From: Thalassotalea_H castellviae
Lineage (GTDB): Bacteria; Pseudomonadota; Gammaproteobacteria; Enterobacterales; Alteromonadaceae
DNA: 64,000 bases
Assembly (NCBI RefSeq): GCF_031846185.1
Contig: NZ_JAVRIF010000010.1
Span: 62,001 to 126,000 of the forward strand
Direction of reading: 5' to 3'
Position numbers and translations under genes: made by a program. Below are positions 44,088 through 53,841 of the stretch, piece by piece; the first letter of the stretch is position 1; the number at the start of each line of letters is the position of its first letter. A model generated the notes under the pieces. It had not been told where the DNA came from and ran no database searches. It was given only the letters and a program-made list of their open reading frames with translations.

Positions 44088-45032
44088 TTAAGGGTAAGTT
44101 AAAATGCAATTACGTTCCAAAACATAATGCCCCCCATTACCGTCAGGAAACTGCCATAATTCACAAGTATAATGAATATAGTGTCCACCATAACCTCCTG
44201 TCTGAAGTCCCCCCATATTTCCATCAGACATACTCCCTGTAAAAACCCCTCCTTCGGTTTCACTTGTCTTTTGCAAATTATCTTTAAGAAAATCAGCTAA
44301 CAAAGATGTACATTCAGGAAAATCGCCAGGTGTAGCTAAGCAGAAATTAATAAATGCTTTATCCAAATGTGTTACTCCATGATAGTAAGCTGCTCTTGCA
44401 ATAAACAAAGCTGAGTACACTTCCTGATCCTCACCAGATAAAAATTGTGCTTCAACTAACATATTTTCAAGAAATCCATCATCGCAAACACCCTTTGATG
44501 TCCCGGATTCATAGCAACTATCATGTACAGAGCATGAACTAGGAAAAACCTCAGGTACACCTGAGCAATAATCAGGCGTACCTGAACTATTAACAATGAT
44601 CGGAACTTGAATATAATTATTTTCTGGGGAGAGTTTAAGATTTCTAAGTGTATCTTCATTCATTGATGTATTGTTAAGTAATTGAATTAATTTATAACCA
44701 AATATTTTTTGAATAGGATTTGCATTACTAATTCCTTTTCCATTATTAGAAATAGTAAAAACTTGCTTTAGCTTTAAATCTAACAAGAAATTAGCTTTCT
44801 TGTCTTTTTTACTTGCAATACATTCAAGAGAACTAATAACATAGTTGTCACAATAGATTACATCTGAAAATTTTGTGTTTTCATTAAGTTCTATTAATAA
44901 TTCAACCTGATTTTCAGCAATTCCTTTCAGAAGAAAGTCATTTGGAAGTAACCCTTCATAACTTTTAGCTTGGCTAGTTATTGAGAATAAGATATTTACT
45001 AGTAAAAAAATTAATATTATGTTTATATTCAT
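44088..45032 (-). CDS. Exported protein with a phospholipase A2-like HD-Cys motif
   Basis: 314 residues with a signal peptide (MNINIILIFLLVNILFSITSQA). The middle holds DYCSG, then SSCSVHDSCYESGTSKGVC followed by DDGFLENML. The C-x2-HD-x-CY arrangement with a following C-D-D pair is the calcium/catalytic His-Asp motif of phospholipase A2 domains, where His and Asp act on the sn-2 ester. The calcium-loop glycine-rich segment is less clear. The N-terminal 130 residues are unrecognised, and the C-terminus is Gly/His/Tyr-rich (GGYGGHYIHY). It could be a secreted lipase or toxin. It lies in a patch bounded by repeats and is AT-richer than its neighbours. Confidence 0.6.
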   Translation of the reverse strand: MNINIILIFLLVNILFSITSQAKSYEGLLPNDFLLKGIAENQVELLIELNENTKFSDVIYCDNYVISSLECIASKKDKKANFLLDLKLKQVFTISNNGKGISNANPIQKIFGYKLIQLLNNTSMNEDTLRNLKLSPENNYIQVPIIVNSSGTPDYCSGVPEVFPSSCSVHDSCYESGTSKGVCDDGFLENMLVEAQFLSGEDQEVYSALFIARAAYYHGVTHLDKAFINFCLATPGDFPECTSLLADFLKDNLQKTSETEGGVFTGSMSDGNMGGLQTGGYGGHYIHYTCELWQFPDGNGGHYVLERNCILTYP

Positions 45033-45239
45033 ATGTATTTTCCCTAATTTTATGAAATTTTAGATTAAGCAACGGAAATAAAATTTATTATTTATCGTTC
45101 TTGTTATTTAGTGGAAGCTCCTTTTCAAATAACATATCTAAGCTAGGAATCTTTCACCTAAGCAAATTTACTTTATGTATAAATAGTTATTTAGTCAAAT
45201 TCTTAGGATTAAATCCACAATGTTACGACTGAATTTTGT

Positions 45240-45400
45240 AATTACCCTAACTCGATCAAAAGCCATATAAGTAATTGAAATATAAAACTTTTACATTTCA
45301 CTTGACCTCTAGTTTGATATTCCCACTTAAATCAAGACAAACACACGTGACAATAACTAGCCTAATTAAAGCATTTCCCCTCTGAAGTTGACAAACTAGC
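45240..45400. repeat. Degenerate direct repeat, right copy
   Basis: Counterpart of 43119-43280 with the same orientation. It lies upstream of the phospholipase-like gene and before the GNAT remnant. The rest of the 45033-45594 gap shows no gene. Confidence 0.6.
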
Positions 45401-45472
45401 GGCTTGACAGAAACTCATTAAACCCATGTTTTTCTTAGTTAAATTAAAAAGATAACAATGAATATTGGAAAG

Positions 45473-45528
45473 TTGACCCGTTATTTGAATGTGGTGTCGC
45501 GTATTATCAGATAACTAACAACTAGTTT
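45473..45528 (+). pseudogene. Remnant of a second GNAT gene (last 17 codons and stop)
   Basis: 52 of 56 bases match 43044-43099. The frame reads DPLFECGVAYYQITNN and stop, against DPLFECDVSYYQITNH and stop in the intact gene. Nothing more of the gene can be followed upstream except a short AATATTGG. Confidence 0.8.
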
Positions 45529-45539
45529 GTGCTCACTTC

Positions 45540-45570
45540 CAAAAATAAAAAGCCAGCGAATGCTGGCTTG
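45540..45570 (-). terminator. Terminator of the M14 peptidase gene
   Basis: AAGCCAGC (45550-45557) pairs with GCTGGCTT (45562-45569) around GAAT. On the reverse strand a T-rich tract follows. It lies 25 nt past the stop. Confidence 0.85.
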
Positions 45571-45594
45571 ATTAATTAACTAATTATTGCTTTA

Positions 45595-48294
45595 TCACCG
45601 TAATGGTAAGGCATGTGCCGCTGACCTAAATATGGTGTTTAATAACATAACATTTAAACCATCAAGATAAGCTCTTGTCGTCGGTTCTTGCGTGAAACTA
45701 ATGACCATGCCTTTAGCCATAGGTTGGTGAATCAAGTAAGGTTTGTATGCTAGTTGTTTTTTATTTTCTTCCCAAAGGTAACCACTGGCTAACACATTAT
45801 CAGCACTGCTAAACCAGGCAACGTTCTTTCCTGAGGCGAGTTTAATTGGCGTATATATGTCGTTCCCGTAGGCAATTGCCGTTAAATTTTGATTTACGCC
45901 AGCCGTTAACCAATGCTCTTGATCGACTTCAATATTGGCTAATACGCCTGCGACAAAATCGGGTTTTTCTTTTGTATTTTCGCTAGCCTTGATCAAACTT
46001 TCTTTTGATGTAAATAACTGGCCAGCTATTTCTGAGTCTTTGGCAGACTCTTTAGCAGGCTTCTTTTTATCTGCCTTAGCTTTAAAGGCCCTTTCTCTTT
46101 TCACTGCTAGTAAACCAATGGCTTGATCTGCGGCATACTTAGTCGCTCTACCAAAGGTAATTAACACTCCACCGCGTTTTACCCATTGCTTGATATTATC
46201 AGCACCACTTTTACCTAGCGCATCCATATAATTGCCCGACGGTAAAATAAGTACTTGATAATTCGATAAATCAGCCCTTTTAAGCATAGGCGTACGGATT
46301 GCTGTTACGGGATAATTAAATTGTCGTTCGATAACAAATCGTGAATTTCCCGCACTCAGTGAGCTTACCGGCTCATCCCATGCCATCGCTATTTTAGGTG
46401 CGATCATATTGACAGTATTGCCACTACCAAAACTAGGCCCTTCGGTAACCCAACTGGTATTTACGCCAATAACTTTTGCACCCGTTTGAGCAGCGATTTG
46501 CTCTACTTTGCTCGCCAAGCCGTCGTCATTAGCACGCTTTTCAATGATCAATGAACCTGCAGAGAAATGATGCTTATTATCTAAAACAAAGGCTTTATCG
46601 GCACTTTTAACAGAAATACCCTGTAATAATGCTGCCGTTAAAAAACGACCTGCCGCCATGTCACCCCACTCAACGACGAAGCCAACAGTTGCATCAATAT
46701 TTGATACATGGCCAACAAGGTGATCATCAGCTTTCACAAATTCAGTCGTTACTTTTATCGCTTTATTGCAATGCTCGACATCAACATCAAACATTAACGG
46801 TAATGACCAACCTGTTGTATCGTATATTTCATCATGTAGTTTTCGACTACGACGACGCTCTTGCTCCTTTATGAACTTACTGTCCATATCGACTTGTTTA
46901 CTAAAGGTTGTTGTGACAAAGCGTCCTTTCGGTTGTGCTGAATCAATAAAGTAAGCACCCGCTTGGTAGGTTTTCCCACAACTTTTAAATGCTTTTTTCG
47001 CTCGATGCACTTCAACGTCATGTTGTGCCATTAACGTAGCTAGGCGATGAGTACCTGCTTTATTACGTTGATTAGGTAAAATATAAATACGCTCTTTTTT
47101 ATCTTTACCTGCAGCAATTGCATTTACTTGATAATCGTAATAATCATTTAATAACTTTTGATGATTTTCTGATACTGCTTCAGCCGTTGATACAGAAGCC
47201 ACAAAATGACGGTGCACGGTATTAAAATACGTTAAAACTTCACCGGTTTTCTTTTTATATAATTCACCTCTTGATGAAGAAACTTCATAGGTTGAGGCCG
47301 ACGCACCATAAAAGGTTGGCCAACTATCGCCATAACCAGGGTAAAAAGCATCAAATATTTCACGGGTGAAAAAGTCAAAACCTAAACGGTCAAAGTGTTT
47401 ACCGTTATTGCGACCGACAATAGCAATATTATCTATTTGCGTTTTGGTCATATGAGGATTAAACGGTTGAGCGGAAGGTGAAAAGTAATAACTTTGATCA
47501 CCGCCCATCTCATGCAAATCAATCACCACTAATGGACGGTATTTATTGATTGTTTTAATTCTACCGGCTGTTTCAGGTTGTGTGATGGCTAACCAGTCTC
47601 GGTTCATATCAAACAAGTAATGATTGGAACGACCACTTGGCCATGGCTCATTGTGTTCGGCACTTAAACGATCGTCACTGTGTTGCATACCAACCGTTGA
47701 ATAGTAACGACTGGTAAAGCGAGTACGCCCATCGGGGTTTTGTAGAGGATCAATAAACACTAAGGTATTGGCTAAAATCTTTTGATTGGTAGGTTCATCA
47801 GGTGCCGCCAATAAATGATAGGCCATCATCATTGCCGCATCTGTACTACTTATTTCGTTACCATGAACACCATAGCCTAGCCATACTGAAGCAGGTAATT
47901 GAGTAATTAGTTTTTTCGCTGTTTTTTTATCGGTTTTTCGAGGGTCTGACAACTGCTGCATTTTATTGGCAAAGTCATCAAGGTTTGCAATATTGTTAGC
48001 GTTACCTATCGCCACATATATTAGCTTTCGTCCTTCCCACGTTCGACCATATTCAAGCAGCTTTATTTTTGTCGGTTCAGCGCTTGCTAATGCTTCAAAA
48101 TATCGCAGCATATCAGAGTAATTCGTAATGCGATCTCCCACCTCGTAGCCCAGTACTTTCTCAAAAGTAGGGATAGAATCGCGGTATTCGCTACCTGGCC
48201 ACATTTTGCTTGAAGCTGAGTTAGCAAACGAATTTACAGAAATAAGCAAAGTAATCAGTACTGAGCAAATAAATGATAAATATTTGAATATCAT
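45595..48294 (-). CDS. Exported M14 family zinc carboxypeptidase
   Basis: 899 residues from ATG 48294, chosen because a signal peptide (MIFKYLSFICSVLITLLISVNSFA) begins there; the frame stays open 26 codons further up. The M14 domain has HGNE (His144, Glu147), DPLQNPDGR, the third ligand VIDLHEMGG (His261) and the catalytic Glu in STYEVSSSRGE. A second half contains a glutamine-amidotransferase-like flavodoxin fold segment (YQVLILPSGNYMDALG, then WVKRGGVLITFG) of the kind common in this large M14 subgroup. It is divergent from topB. Confidence 0.88.
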   Translation of the reverse strand: MIFKYLSFICSVLITLLISVNSFANSASSKMWPGSEYRDSIPTFEKVLGYEVGDRITNYSDMLRYFEALASAEPTKIKLLEYGRTWEGRKLIYVAIGNANNIANLDDFANKMQQLSDPRKTDKKTAKKLITQLPASVWLGYGVHGNEISSTDAAMMMAYHLLAAPDEPTNQKILANTLVFIDPLQNPDGRTRFTSRYYSTVGMQHSDDRLSAEHNEPWPSGRSNHYLFDMNRDWLAITQPETAGRIKTINKYRPLVVIDLHEMGGDQSYYFSPSAQPFNPHMTKTQIDNIAIVGRNNGKHFDRLGFDFFTREIFDAFYPGYGDSWPTFYGASASTYEVSSSRGELYKKKTGEVLTYFNTVHRHFVASVSTAEAVSENHQKLLNDYYDYQVNAIAAGKDKKERIYILPNQRNKAGTHRLATLMAQHDVEVHRAKKAFKSCGKTYQAGAYFIDSAQPKGRFVTTTFSKQVDMDSKFIKEQERRRSRKLHDEIYDTTGWSLPLMFDVDVEHCNKAIKVTTEFVKADDHLVGHVSNIDATVGFVVEWGDMAAGRFLTAALLQGISVKSADKAFVLDNKHHFSAGSLIIEKRANDDGLASKVEQIAAQTGAKVIGVNTSWVTEGPSFGSGNTVNMIAPKIAMAWDEPVSSLSAGNSRFVIERQFNYPVTAIRTPMLKRADLSNYQVLILPSGNYMDALGKSGADNIKQWVKRGGVLITFGRATKYAADQAIGLLAVKRERAFKAKADKKKPAKESAKDSEIAGQLFTSKESLIKASENTKEKPDFVAGVLANIEVDQEHWLTAGVNQNLTAIAYGNDIYTPIKLASGKNVAWFSSADNVLASGYLWEENKKQLAYKPYLIHQPMAKGMVISFTQEPTTRAYLDGLNVMLLNTIFRSAAHALPLR

Positions 48295-48424
48295 GTGATA
48301 AAAAGTCCGAAGAAAAAAAGATGCCACTAACCTATCGTTAAGTTTGTATTTTATCAACACTAAAACTGACAAACGGATAAAGTCGTTATAAATGACCCTT
48401 ATTTTTTATTAAAAAACCCAACCA

Positions 48425-48442
48425 ACTGGATATATAACCAGT
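48425..48442. promoter_or_regulatory. LexA-like operator before topB
   Basis: ACTGGATATATAACCAGT has the CTG-N10-CAG core and AT-rich centre of gammaproteobacterial SOS boxes, and is a near-perfect palindrome. It differs from the consensus CTGT...ACAG by G/C at the fourth positions. It lies 43 nt before the topB start. Confidence 0.5.
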
Positions 48443-48484
48443 ATTAAATTACACTATGCTTATTTGTCAAAGTTTAACGATTTC

Positions 48485-50404
48485 ATGAAGCTTTATCTTG
48501 CTGAAAAACCCAGTTTAGGTCGTGCAATTGCCGATGCACTCCCAAAACCTCATAAAAAACATCAGGGGTTTATCGAAGTGGGCAATGGTGATGTCGTTTC
48601 ATGGTGTATTGGGCATATTTTAGAGCAAGCCGATCCTGATAATTATGACGACAAGTATAAAAGGTGGCAATTAGATCACTTGCCGATTGTTCCCGATAAA
48701 TGGCAACTGAAACCCAAATATAAAACGAAAAGTCAGCTTAGCGTCATCCGAAAATTAGTCAAACAAGCCGACCAATTGATCCATGCGGGAGATCCAGACA
48801 GGGAAGGACAATTATTAATTGATGAAGTTATCGATTACCTAAATGTTGATGAAGATAAAAAAAAGCGAACTCAACGGTTATTAATCAGTGATTTAAATCG
48901 TTCGGCCGTTCAGCGAGCGCTACAACAATTGCAATCCAATACTGCATTTATGCCTTTATCCGTGTCTGCTTTAGCAAGAAGTAGAGCCGATTGGCTATAC
49001 GGTATCAATTTAACCCGCGCTTACACCATTCAAGGCGGCAAAGTAGGTTATCAAGGCGTGTTGTCGGTCGGTAGAGTACAAACCCCTATTTTAGGTTTAG
49101 TGGTCAACAGAGATGATGAAATTAACCAGTTTGTTGCCAAACCTTACTATCAAGTAACCGCAGATATTCAGACAAAAAATAGCGAAAGCTTTATCGCTAC
49201 ATGGCAACCGAGTGCAGCTTGCCAGCCTTATATGGACGATGAAGGCCGTGTGCTAGTAAAAAGCCTCGCTGAAAACGTTATCCAGCGTATTACAAATCAA
49301 CCAGCGAAGGTTAGCACGGTTAAAAAAGAACAAAAACAGCAACCACCACCTTTGCCTTTTAACCTTTCTGCTCTGCAAATTGCCGCCGCGACGCAATATT
49401 CAATGAATGCAAAATTGGTGTTAGACGTTTGCCAAACTCTGTATGAAAAACATAAATTGATCACTTACCCTAGATCCGATTGTCGATATTTACCAGCCGA
49501 ACAGCACCAACAAGCAACGACTATTTTAAAACATTTATCGCAATTAGATGGCCCCTTGAGCGAGGCCGCTATTAATGCCAACTCGGTATTAAAAAGTAAG
49601 GCTTGGAATAGCAAAAAAATAACAGCTCATCACGCGATTATACCTACAGAAAAGCCGTCACAAAACATCACCTTAAACAGTTTTGAAAAGAACGTTTATC
49701 AACTGATCACCAGACAATATCTTGCTCAATTCTATCCAGCTTATTTATATAACCATACGAAAGTTGACCTAGATATTGCCGGCGGCTTATTCACAGCGAG
49801 TGCAAATGTCCCGAAGCAAATTGGCTGGAAGTGTTTGTATAAAAAGGAAAATAAAAACAATGAAGCTGATGCGGTACAATATTTACCTGAGATAAACAAA
49901 GGGGACATTTTACATTGCCAACAAGGTAACTTGTTGAAAAAAATGACCCAAGCACCTAAGGCCTTCACTGATGCGACATTATTAGCCGCTATGACCGGCA
50001 TCAGCCGTTTTGTTACCGATAAACAGCTTAAATCGATATTAAAAGAAACTGATGGTTTGGGAACGGAAGCAACGCGGGCTAACATTATCGAATTATTATT
50101 TAAGCGAGGATTCTTAAAGCGACAGGGAAAACTAATTCATGCAACAGATGCAGGCAAAGGACTAATTAATGCATTACCTGAGCAATGTACAACCCCCGAT
50201 ATGACCGCTCAATGGGAAGCTATGCTAAATAACATCAGTGAAAAAAAATCAACTTATCAAAACTTTATGCAGCCTTTATCCGAAACAATACATGATTTAG
50301 TTACGATTGCATCTAGCCATTTACCCACCTCTTTAAAAGGGATCAAATCAAGCCAAAAGCCTGCTTATATGAAGAAACGTAGGCGGAAGAAAAATGCTGT
50401 CTAA
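48485..50404 (+). CDS. topB: DNA topoisomerase III
   Basis: The 639-residue type IA topoisomerase decatenates and unlinks replication and recombination intermediates. I choose ATG 48485 because family members begin at MKLYLAEKPSLGRAIADALP; a TTG seven codons earlier is the only other option. TOPRIM acidic motif DPDREGQ, active-site region SVGRVQTPILGLVV and LITYPRSDCRYLP (catalytic Tyr) are present. The C-terminus is basic (KKRRRKKNAV) with no zinc fingers, as in TopB. A LexA-like palindrome lies upstream. Confidence 0.95.
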   Translation: MKLYLAEKPSLGRAIADALPKPHKKHQGFIEVGNGDVVSWCIGHILEQADPDNYDDKYKRWQLDHLPIVPDKWQLKPKYKTKSQLSVIRKLVKQADQLIHAGDPDREGQLLIDEVIDYLNVDEDKKKRTQRLLISDLNRSAVQRALQQLQSNTAFMPLSVSALARSRADWLYGINLTRAYTIQGGKVGYQGVLSVGRVQTPILGLVVNRDDEINQFVAKPYYQVTADIQTKNSESFIATWQPSAACQPYMDDEGRVLVKSLAENVIQRITNQPAKVSTVKKEQKQQPPPLPFNLSALQIAAATQYSMNAKLVLDVCQTLYEKHKLITYPRSDCRYLPAEQHQQATTILKHLSQLDGPLSEAAINANSVLKSKAWNSKKITAHHAIIPTEKPSQNITLNSFEKNVYQLITRQYLAQFYPAYLYNHTKVDLDIAGGLFTASANVPKQIGWKCLYKKENKNNEADAVQYLPEINKGDILHCQQGNLLKKMTQAPKAFTDATLLAAMTGISRFVTDKQLKSILKETDGLGTEATRANIIELLFKRGFLKRQGKLIHATDAGKGLINALPEQCTTPDMTAQWEAMLNNISEKKSTYQNFMQPLSETIHDLVTIASSHLPTSLKGIKSSQKPAYMKKRRRKKNAV

Positions 50405-50451
50405 AGTTAGTTTGAATTCATCAACACGCTAACCGTTCAATTTTAAGCAAA

Positions 50452-50480
50452 CAAAAAAGCTCACCGCAGTGAGCTTTAAA
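50452..50480. terminator. Bidirectional terminator between topB and fadA
   Basis: AAAGCTCAC (50456-50464) pairs with GTGAGCTTT (50469-50477) around CGCA, with A and T runs on both sides. Confidence 0.85.
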
Positions 50481-50508
50481 AAACAATTAGGTGTAAAATT
50501 TAGAAATA

Positions 50509-51672
50509 CTAAACTCTCTCAATAACCGTTGCGATACCTTGGCCTAAGCCAATACACATAGTTGCTAAACCAATATTAACATCTTGGCCTTCCATCAAGT
50601 TCAACAACGTACCTGTGATACGAGAGCCAGAACAACCTAATGGGTGACCTAAGGCAATAGCGCCGCCGTTTAGGTTGATCATATCATCAGCTCTGTCTTC
50701 TAAACCTAACGCGCGAACACAAGATAACGCTTGTGCAGCAAAGGCTTCATTAAACTCAGCTAATTCGATATCCGCCAGTGTTAAACCTGCTCGTTTTAAC
50801 GCTTTTTTCGTGGCTGGCACTGGACCAAAGCCCATGGTTGAAGGATCGCAACCAGCAACCCCCATACCGCGAATTTTAGCGCGCGGTGTTAAACCAAGCT
50901 CTTTTGCTCTATCCGCTGACATCACTAACATTGCAGATGCACCATCAGATAATGCTGATGAAGTACCAGCGGTAACTGTGCCATTAACAGGATCAAACAC
51001 GGGGCGTAAGCCTGCTAAGGTTTCTACCGTAGTTTCAGGACGAATCACTTCATCATGTTCAACAAGAGTTAACGCGCCCATGGCATCATGACCTTGAGTT
51101 GCGACAATTTCATTCGCCCAACGACCATCAAGTGTAGCTTGGTGAGCACGTTGATGTGAACGAGCAGCAAAAGCATCTTGCTGTTCACGGGTAATACCAT
51201 GTTGTTTACCGAGTAACTCAGCAGTTAAACCCATGTTTCCCGCAGCACGAGAGATGTATTTACTTAACGCCGGATCAAAATCCACGTCATACATCATAGG
51301 AACATGGCCCATATGTTCAACACCGCCAACAATGAAAACATCGCCTTGACCCGCCATAATATTCGTTGTGGCATCATGTAATGCTTGCATCGATGAACCA
51401 CATAAACGGTTCACAGTAACGGCACCGACAGACTTGGGAATACTTGTTAATAATTGAGCATTACGAGCAATGTTAAAGCCTTGTTCTTTCGTTTGCTTAA
51501 CATTTCCCCAAATAATATCTTCAATTAATGCTGGATCTAAATTTGGGTTTCTCACTAATAGCTGTTGCATTAAGTGTGCAGATAACCCTTCAGCACGTAC
51601 GTTACGAAAAACACCCGCTTTAGAGCGCCCCATTGGTGTACGAATACAATCGACAATTACGACTTCTTTCAT
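50509..51672 (-). CDS. fadA: 3-ketoacyl-CoA thiolase (beta-oxidation)
   Basis: The 387-residue thiolase cleaves 3-ketoacyl-CoA in the last step of fatty acid beta-oxidation. The nucleophile Cys is in VNRLCGSSMQALHDA, and the C-terminal GHPLGCSGSRI and CIGLGQG carry the His and second Cys. AGGAG precedes the ATG. It follows fadB by nine bases and forms the alpha2-beta2 complex with it. Confidence 0.97.
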   Translation of the reverse strand: MKEVVIVDCIRTPMGRSKAGVFRNVRAEGLSAHLMQQLLVRNPNLDPALIEDIIWGNVKQTKEQGFNIARNAQLLTSIPKSVGAVTVNRLCGSSMQALHDATTNIMAGQGDVFIVGGVEHMGHVPMMYDVDFDPALSKYISRAAGNMGLTAELLGKQHGITREQQDAFAARSHQRAHQATLDGRWANEIVATQGHDAMGALTLVEHDEVIRPETTVETLAGLRPVFDPVNGTVTAGTSSALSDGASAMLVMSADRAKELGLTPRAKIRGMGVAGCDPSTMGFGPVPATKKALKRAGLTLADIELAEFNEAFAAQALSCVRALGLEDRADDMINLNGGAIALGHPLGCSGSRITGTLLNLMEGQDVNIGLATMCIGLGQGIATVIERV

Positions 51673-51681
51673 GATGGTCTC

Positions 51682-53841
51682 CTAAGCTGTTTTAACGTCA
51701 GTAGTGAAATAAGATTTACCTGAGGCTGCCATATCTCGCATACCCTCTGTAACTTGATAAATTTCACCTAAGTGGGCAAATTTATCTGCCATTTCGATAA
51801 AGTTAGTTAAACCAACGGTTTCTAAGTAACGAATTGGTCCGCCTCTAAATGGTGGGAATCCCAAGCCGTAAATTAAGCCCATGTCAGCTTCGGCGGCGGT
51901 ATCAACAACACCTTCTTCTAAACATCGAACCACTTCGTTCACCATAGGGACCATTAAGCGAGCAATAATCTCATCGGCAGTAAACTCTTTTGAGTCAACT
52001 TTAAACAAATCATATGCAGCTTGGGCAGCAACTTTTGTTGGCTTGCCACGTTTGTCTTTACCGTAATCAAAGAAACCACCACCATTTTTCTGTCCTAAAC
52101 GATTAGCATTGTATAAAGCGCTAACAGGGTCGTTATCAATTTTTGCCATACGTGTTGGGAAACCAGCCGACATAACACCTGTACAATGATCCGCCGTGTC
52201 AATTCCTACAACATCTAACAAGTATGCTGGACCCATTGGCCAACCAAACTGTTTTTCCATCACTTTATCAACTGCAGTAAAGTCAGCGCCTTCAAGCACT
52301 AACTGACTAAAACCGGCAAAATATGGAAATAGTACTCGATTGATATAAAAACCAGGACAATCATTTACAACGATAGGTGATTTACCCATTTTAGCTGCAT
52401 ATGCAACCACAGTAGCGATTGTTTCATCGGATGTTACTTTGCCACGAATAATTTCAACTAAAGGCATTTTATTGACTGGATTGAAAAAATGCATGCCACA
52501 AAACTTATCTTTGCGCTTTACACTCTCGGCAAGTAAATCGATCGAAATAGTTGAAGTGTTTGAGGTAATAACTGCATCTTCGGCAACATATGTTTCAACT
52601 TCAGCTAATACTGCCGCTTTTACTTTCGGATTTTCAACAACCGCCTCAACGACAATATCAACGTCTTTCACGCTGTCGTAACTAAGCGTTGGGGTAATAT
52701 TGTTTAACACGCCTGCCATTTTCTTAGCATTAATGCGACCACGATCAGCAAGCTTTGATAAAATACCTGCAGCCGTTGTTAACCCTAAATCAAGCGCTTG
52801 ATTGTTAATATCTTTCATGACAATCGGCGTGCCTTTATATGCTGATTGATAAGCAATACCGCCGCCCATAATACCGGCACCTAACACAGCAGCACGTTCA
52901 ACGGATTTCGTTGCTAATTTACCAGCCTTTTTGGCTTTACCTTTAACCACTTGGTCCGCAAGGAACAATCCAATTTGCGCGGTCGCGGCATCCGTTTTCG
53001 CTAAAGCTGCAAATCCTTGGTTTTCTAGTGCCATTGCACCTTCTCGACCTAATCCAGCCGCAGCTTCTATCGTTTTCACGGTTGTCATAGGTGCAGGGTA
53101 ATGTTTGCCTGCTTTTGCTGCGATCATGCCTTTGCAAGTAGTAAAAGTCATCACAGTTTCAGTTGGCGATAACTTTAAAGGCTCTAATTTTGGTAGACGT
53201 TTGGCGCGCCAATCTAACTTGCCATCAATCGCTTGTTGTAAGGTAGTTAAAGCAGCTTCACGTAAATTTTCAGGTGCAACAACGGCATCTAAAACACCTG
53301 CCGCTAAAGCCTGTTCAGCTTTATGCGCTTTACCTGTCGACATCCACTCTATGGCGTTGTCAGCGCCAATAAGGCGCGGTAAACGAACGGTGCCACCAAA
53401 GCCAGGCATTAACCCAAGTTTGACTTCTGGTAAACCAATAGAACATGTTGTATCGGCAATACGATATTCACACGCTAAAGAAAATTCACAACCACCACCT
53501 AACGCAAAACCATTTAACGCCACGACTTTTGGTAGTTCAATATCTTCAAAAGCATCAAAAACATCAGAACCTTGTTTTATCCAAGGAATAAGTTCATTTT
53601 CGGGCTTCTTGAAAATTTCTAAAAATTCTGTGATGTCTGCACCAACAATAAAGTTAGCTTTACCCGAGGTAATTAATACCCCTTTTGCTTCATCGCAGTT
53701 GTTAATCGCTGCAATAACCGCTTTATATTCTTCAAATGTAGCCTGATCGAATTTGTTTACCGAACCTTCAGCGTCAAATTTAAATTCAACAACGCCATTG
53801 TCCAATAACTCGGCAGAAAGGCTTTTGCCTTGAAATAACAT
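51682..53841 (-). CDS. fadB: Multifunctional fatty acid oxidation complex subunit alpha
   Basis: 719 residues from ATG 53841; GAGGAG lies seven bases upstream and E. coli FadB starts at the equivalent MLYKGDTL. The N-terminal hydratase/isomerase domain has NGFALGGGCEFSLACEYR and GLPEVKLGLMPGFGG. The central hydroxyacyl-CoA dehydrogenase domain has the NAD site AAVLGAGIMGGGIAYQS and HFFNPVNKMPLVEI. The neighbour and sequence fit FadB (aerobic) rather than FadJ. Order fadB-fadA is conserved. Confidence 0.96.
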   Translation of the reverse strand: MLFQGKSLSAELLDNGVVEFKFDAEGSVNKFDQATFEEYKAVIAAINNCDEAKGVLITSGKANFIVGADITEFLEIFKKPENELIPWIKQGSDVFDAFEDIELPKVVALNGFALGGGCEFSLACEYRIADTTCSIGLPEVKLGLMPGFGGTVRLPRLIGADNAIEWMSTGKAHKAEQALAAGVLDAVVAPENLREAALTTLQQAIDGKLDWRAKRLPKLEPLKLSPTETVMTFTTCKGMIAAKAGKHYPAPMTTVKTIEAAAGLGREGAMALENQGFAALAKTDAATAQIGLFLADQVVKGKAKKAGKLATKSVERAAVLGAGIMGGGIAYQSAYKGTPIVMKDINNQALDLGLTTAAGILSKLADRGRINAKKMAGVLNNITPTLSYDSVKDVDIVVEAVVENPKVKAAVLAEVETYVAEDAVITSNTSTISIDLLAESVKRKDKFCGMHFFNPVNKMPLVEIIRGKVTSDETIATVVAYAAKMGKSPIVVNDCPGFYINRVLFPYFAGFSQLVLEGADFTAVDKVMEKQFGWPMGPAYLLDVVGIDTADHCTGVMSAGFPTRMAKIDNDPVSALYNANRLGQKNGGGFFDYGKDKRGKPTKVAAQAAYDLFKVDSKEFTADEIIARLMVPMVNEVVRCLEEGVVDTAAEADMGLIYGLGFPPFRGGPIRYLETVGLTNFIEMADKFAHLGEIYQVTEGMRDMAASGKSYFTTDVKTA

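Noticed and set aside
43119..45400. Integron attC sites around the GNAT gene and the PLA2-like pair
   Set aside because: The repeats are followed by no consistent GTTRRRY core, have little self-complementarity, and no integrase is in the window. I kept them as repeats of unknown type.
53105..53746. A 213-codon forward frame opposite fadB
   Set aside because: It lies fully inside fadB on the other strand with no recognisable domain; codon bias of fadB explains it.
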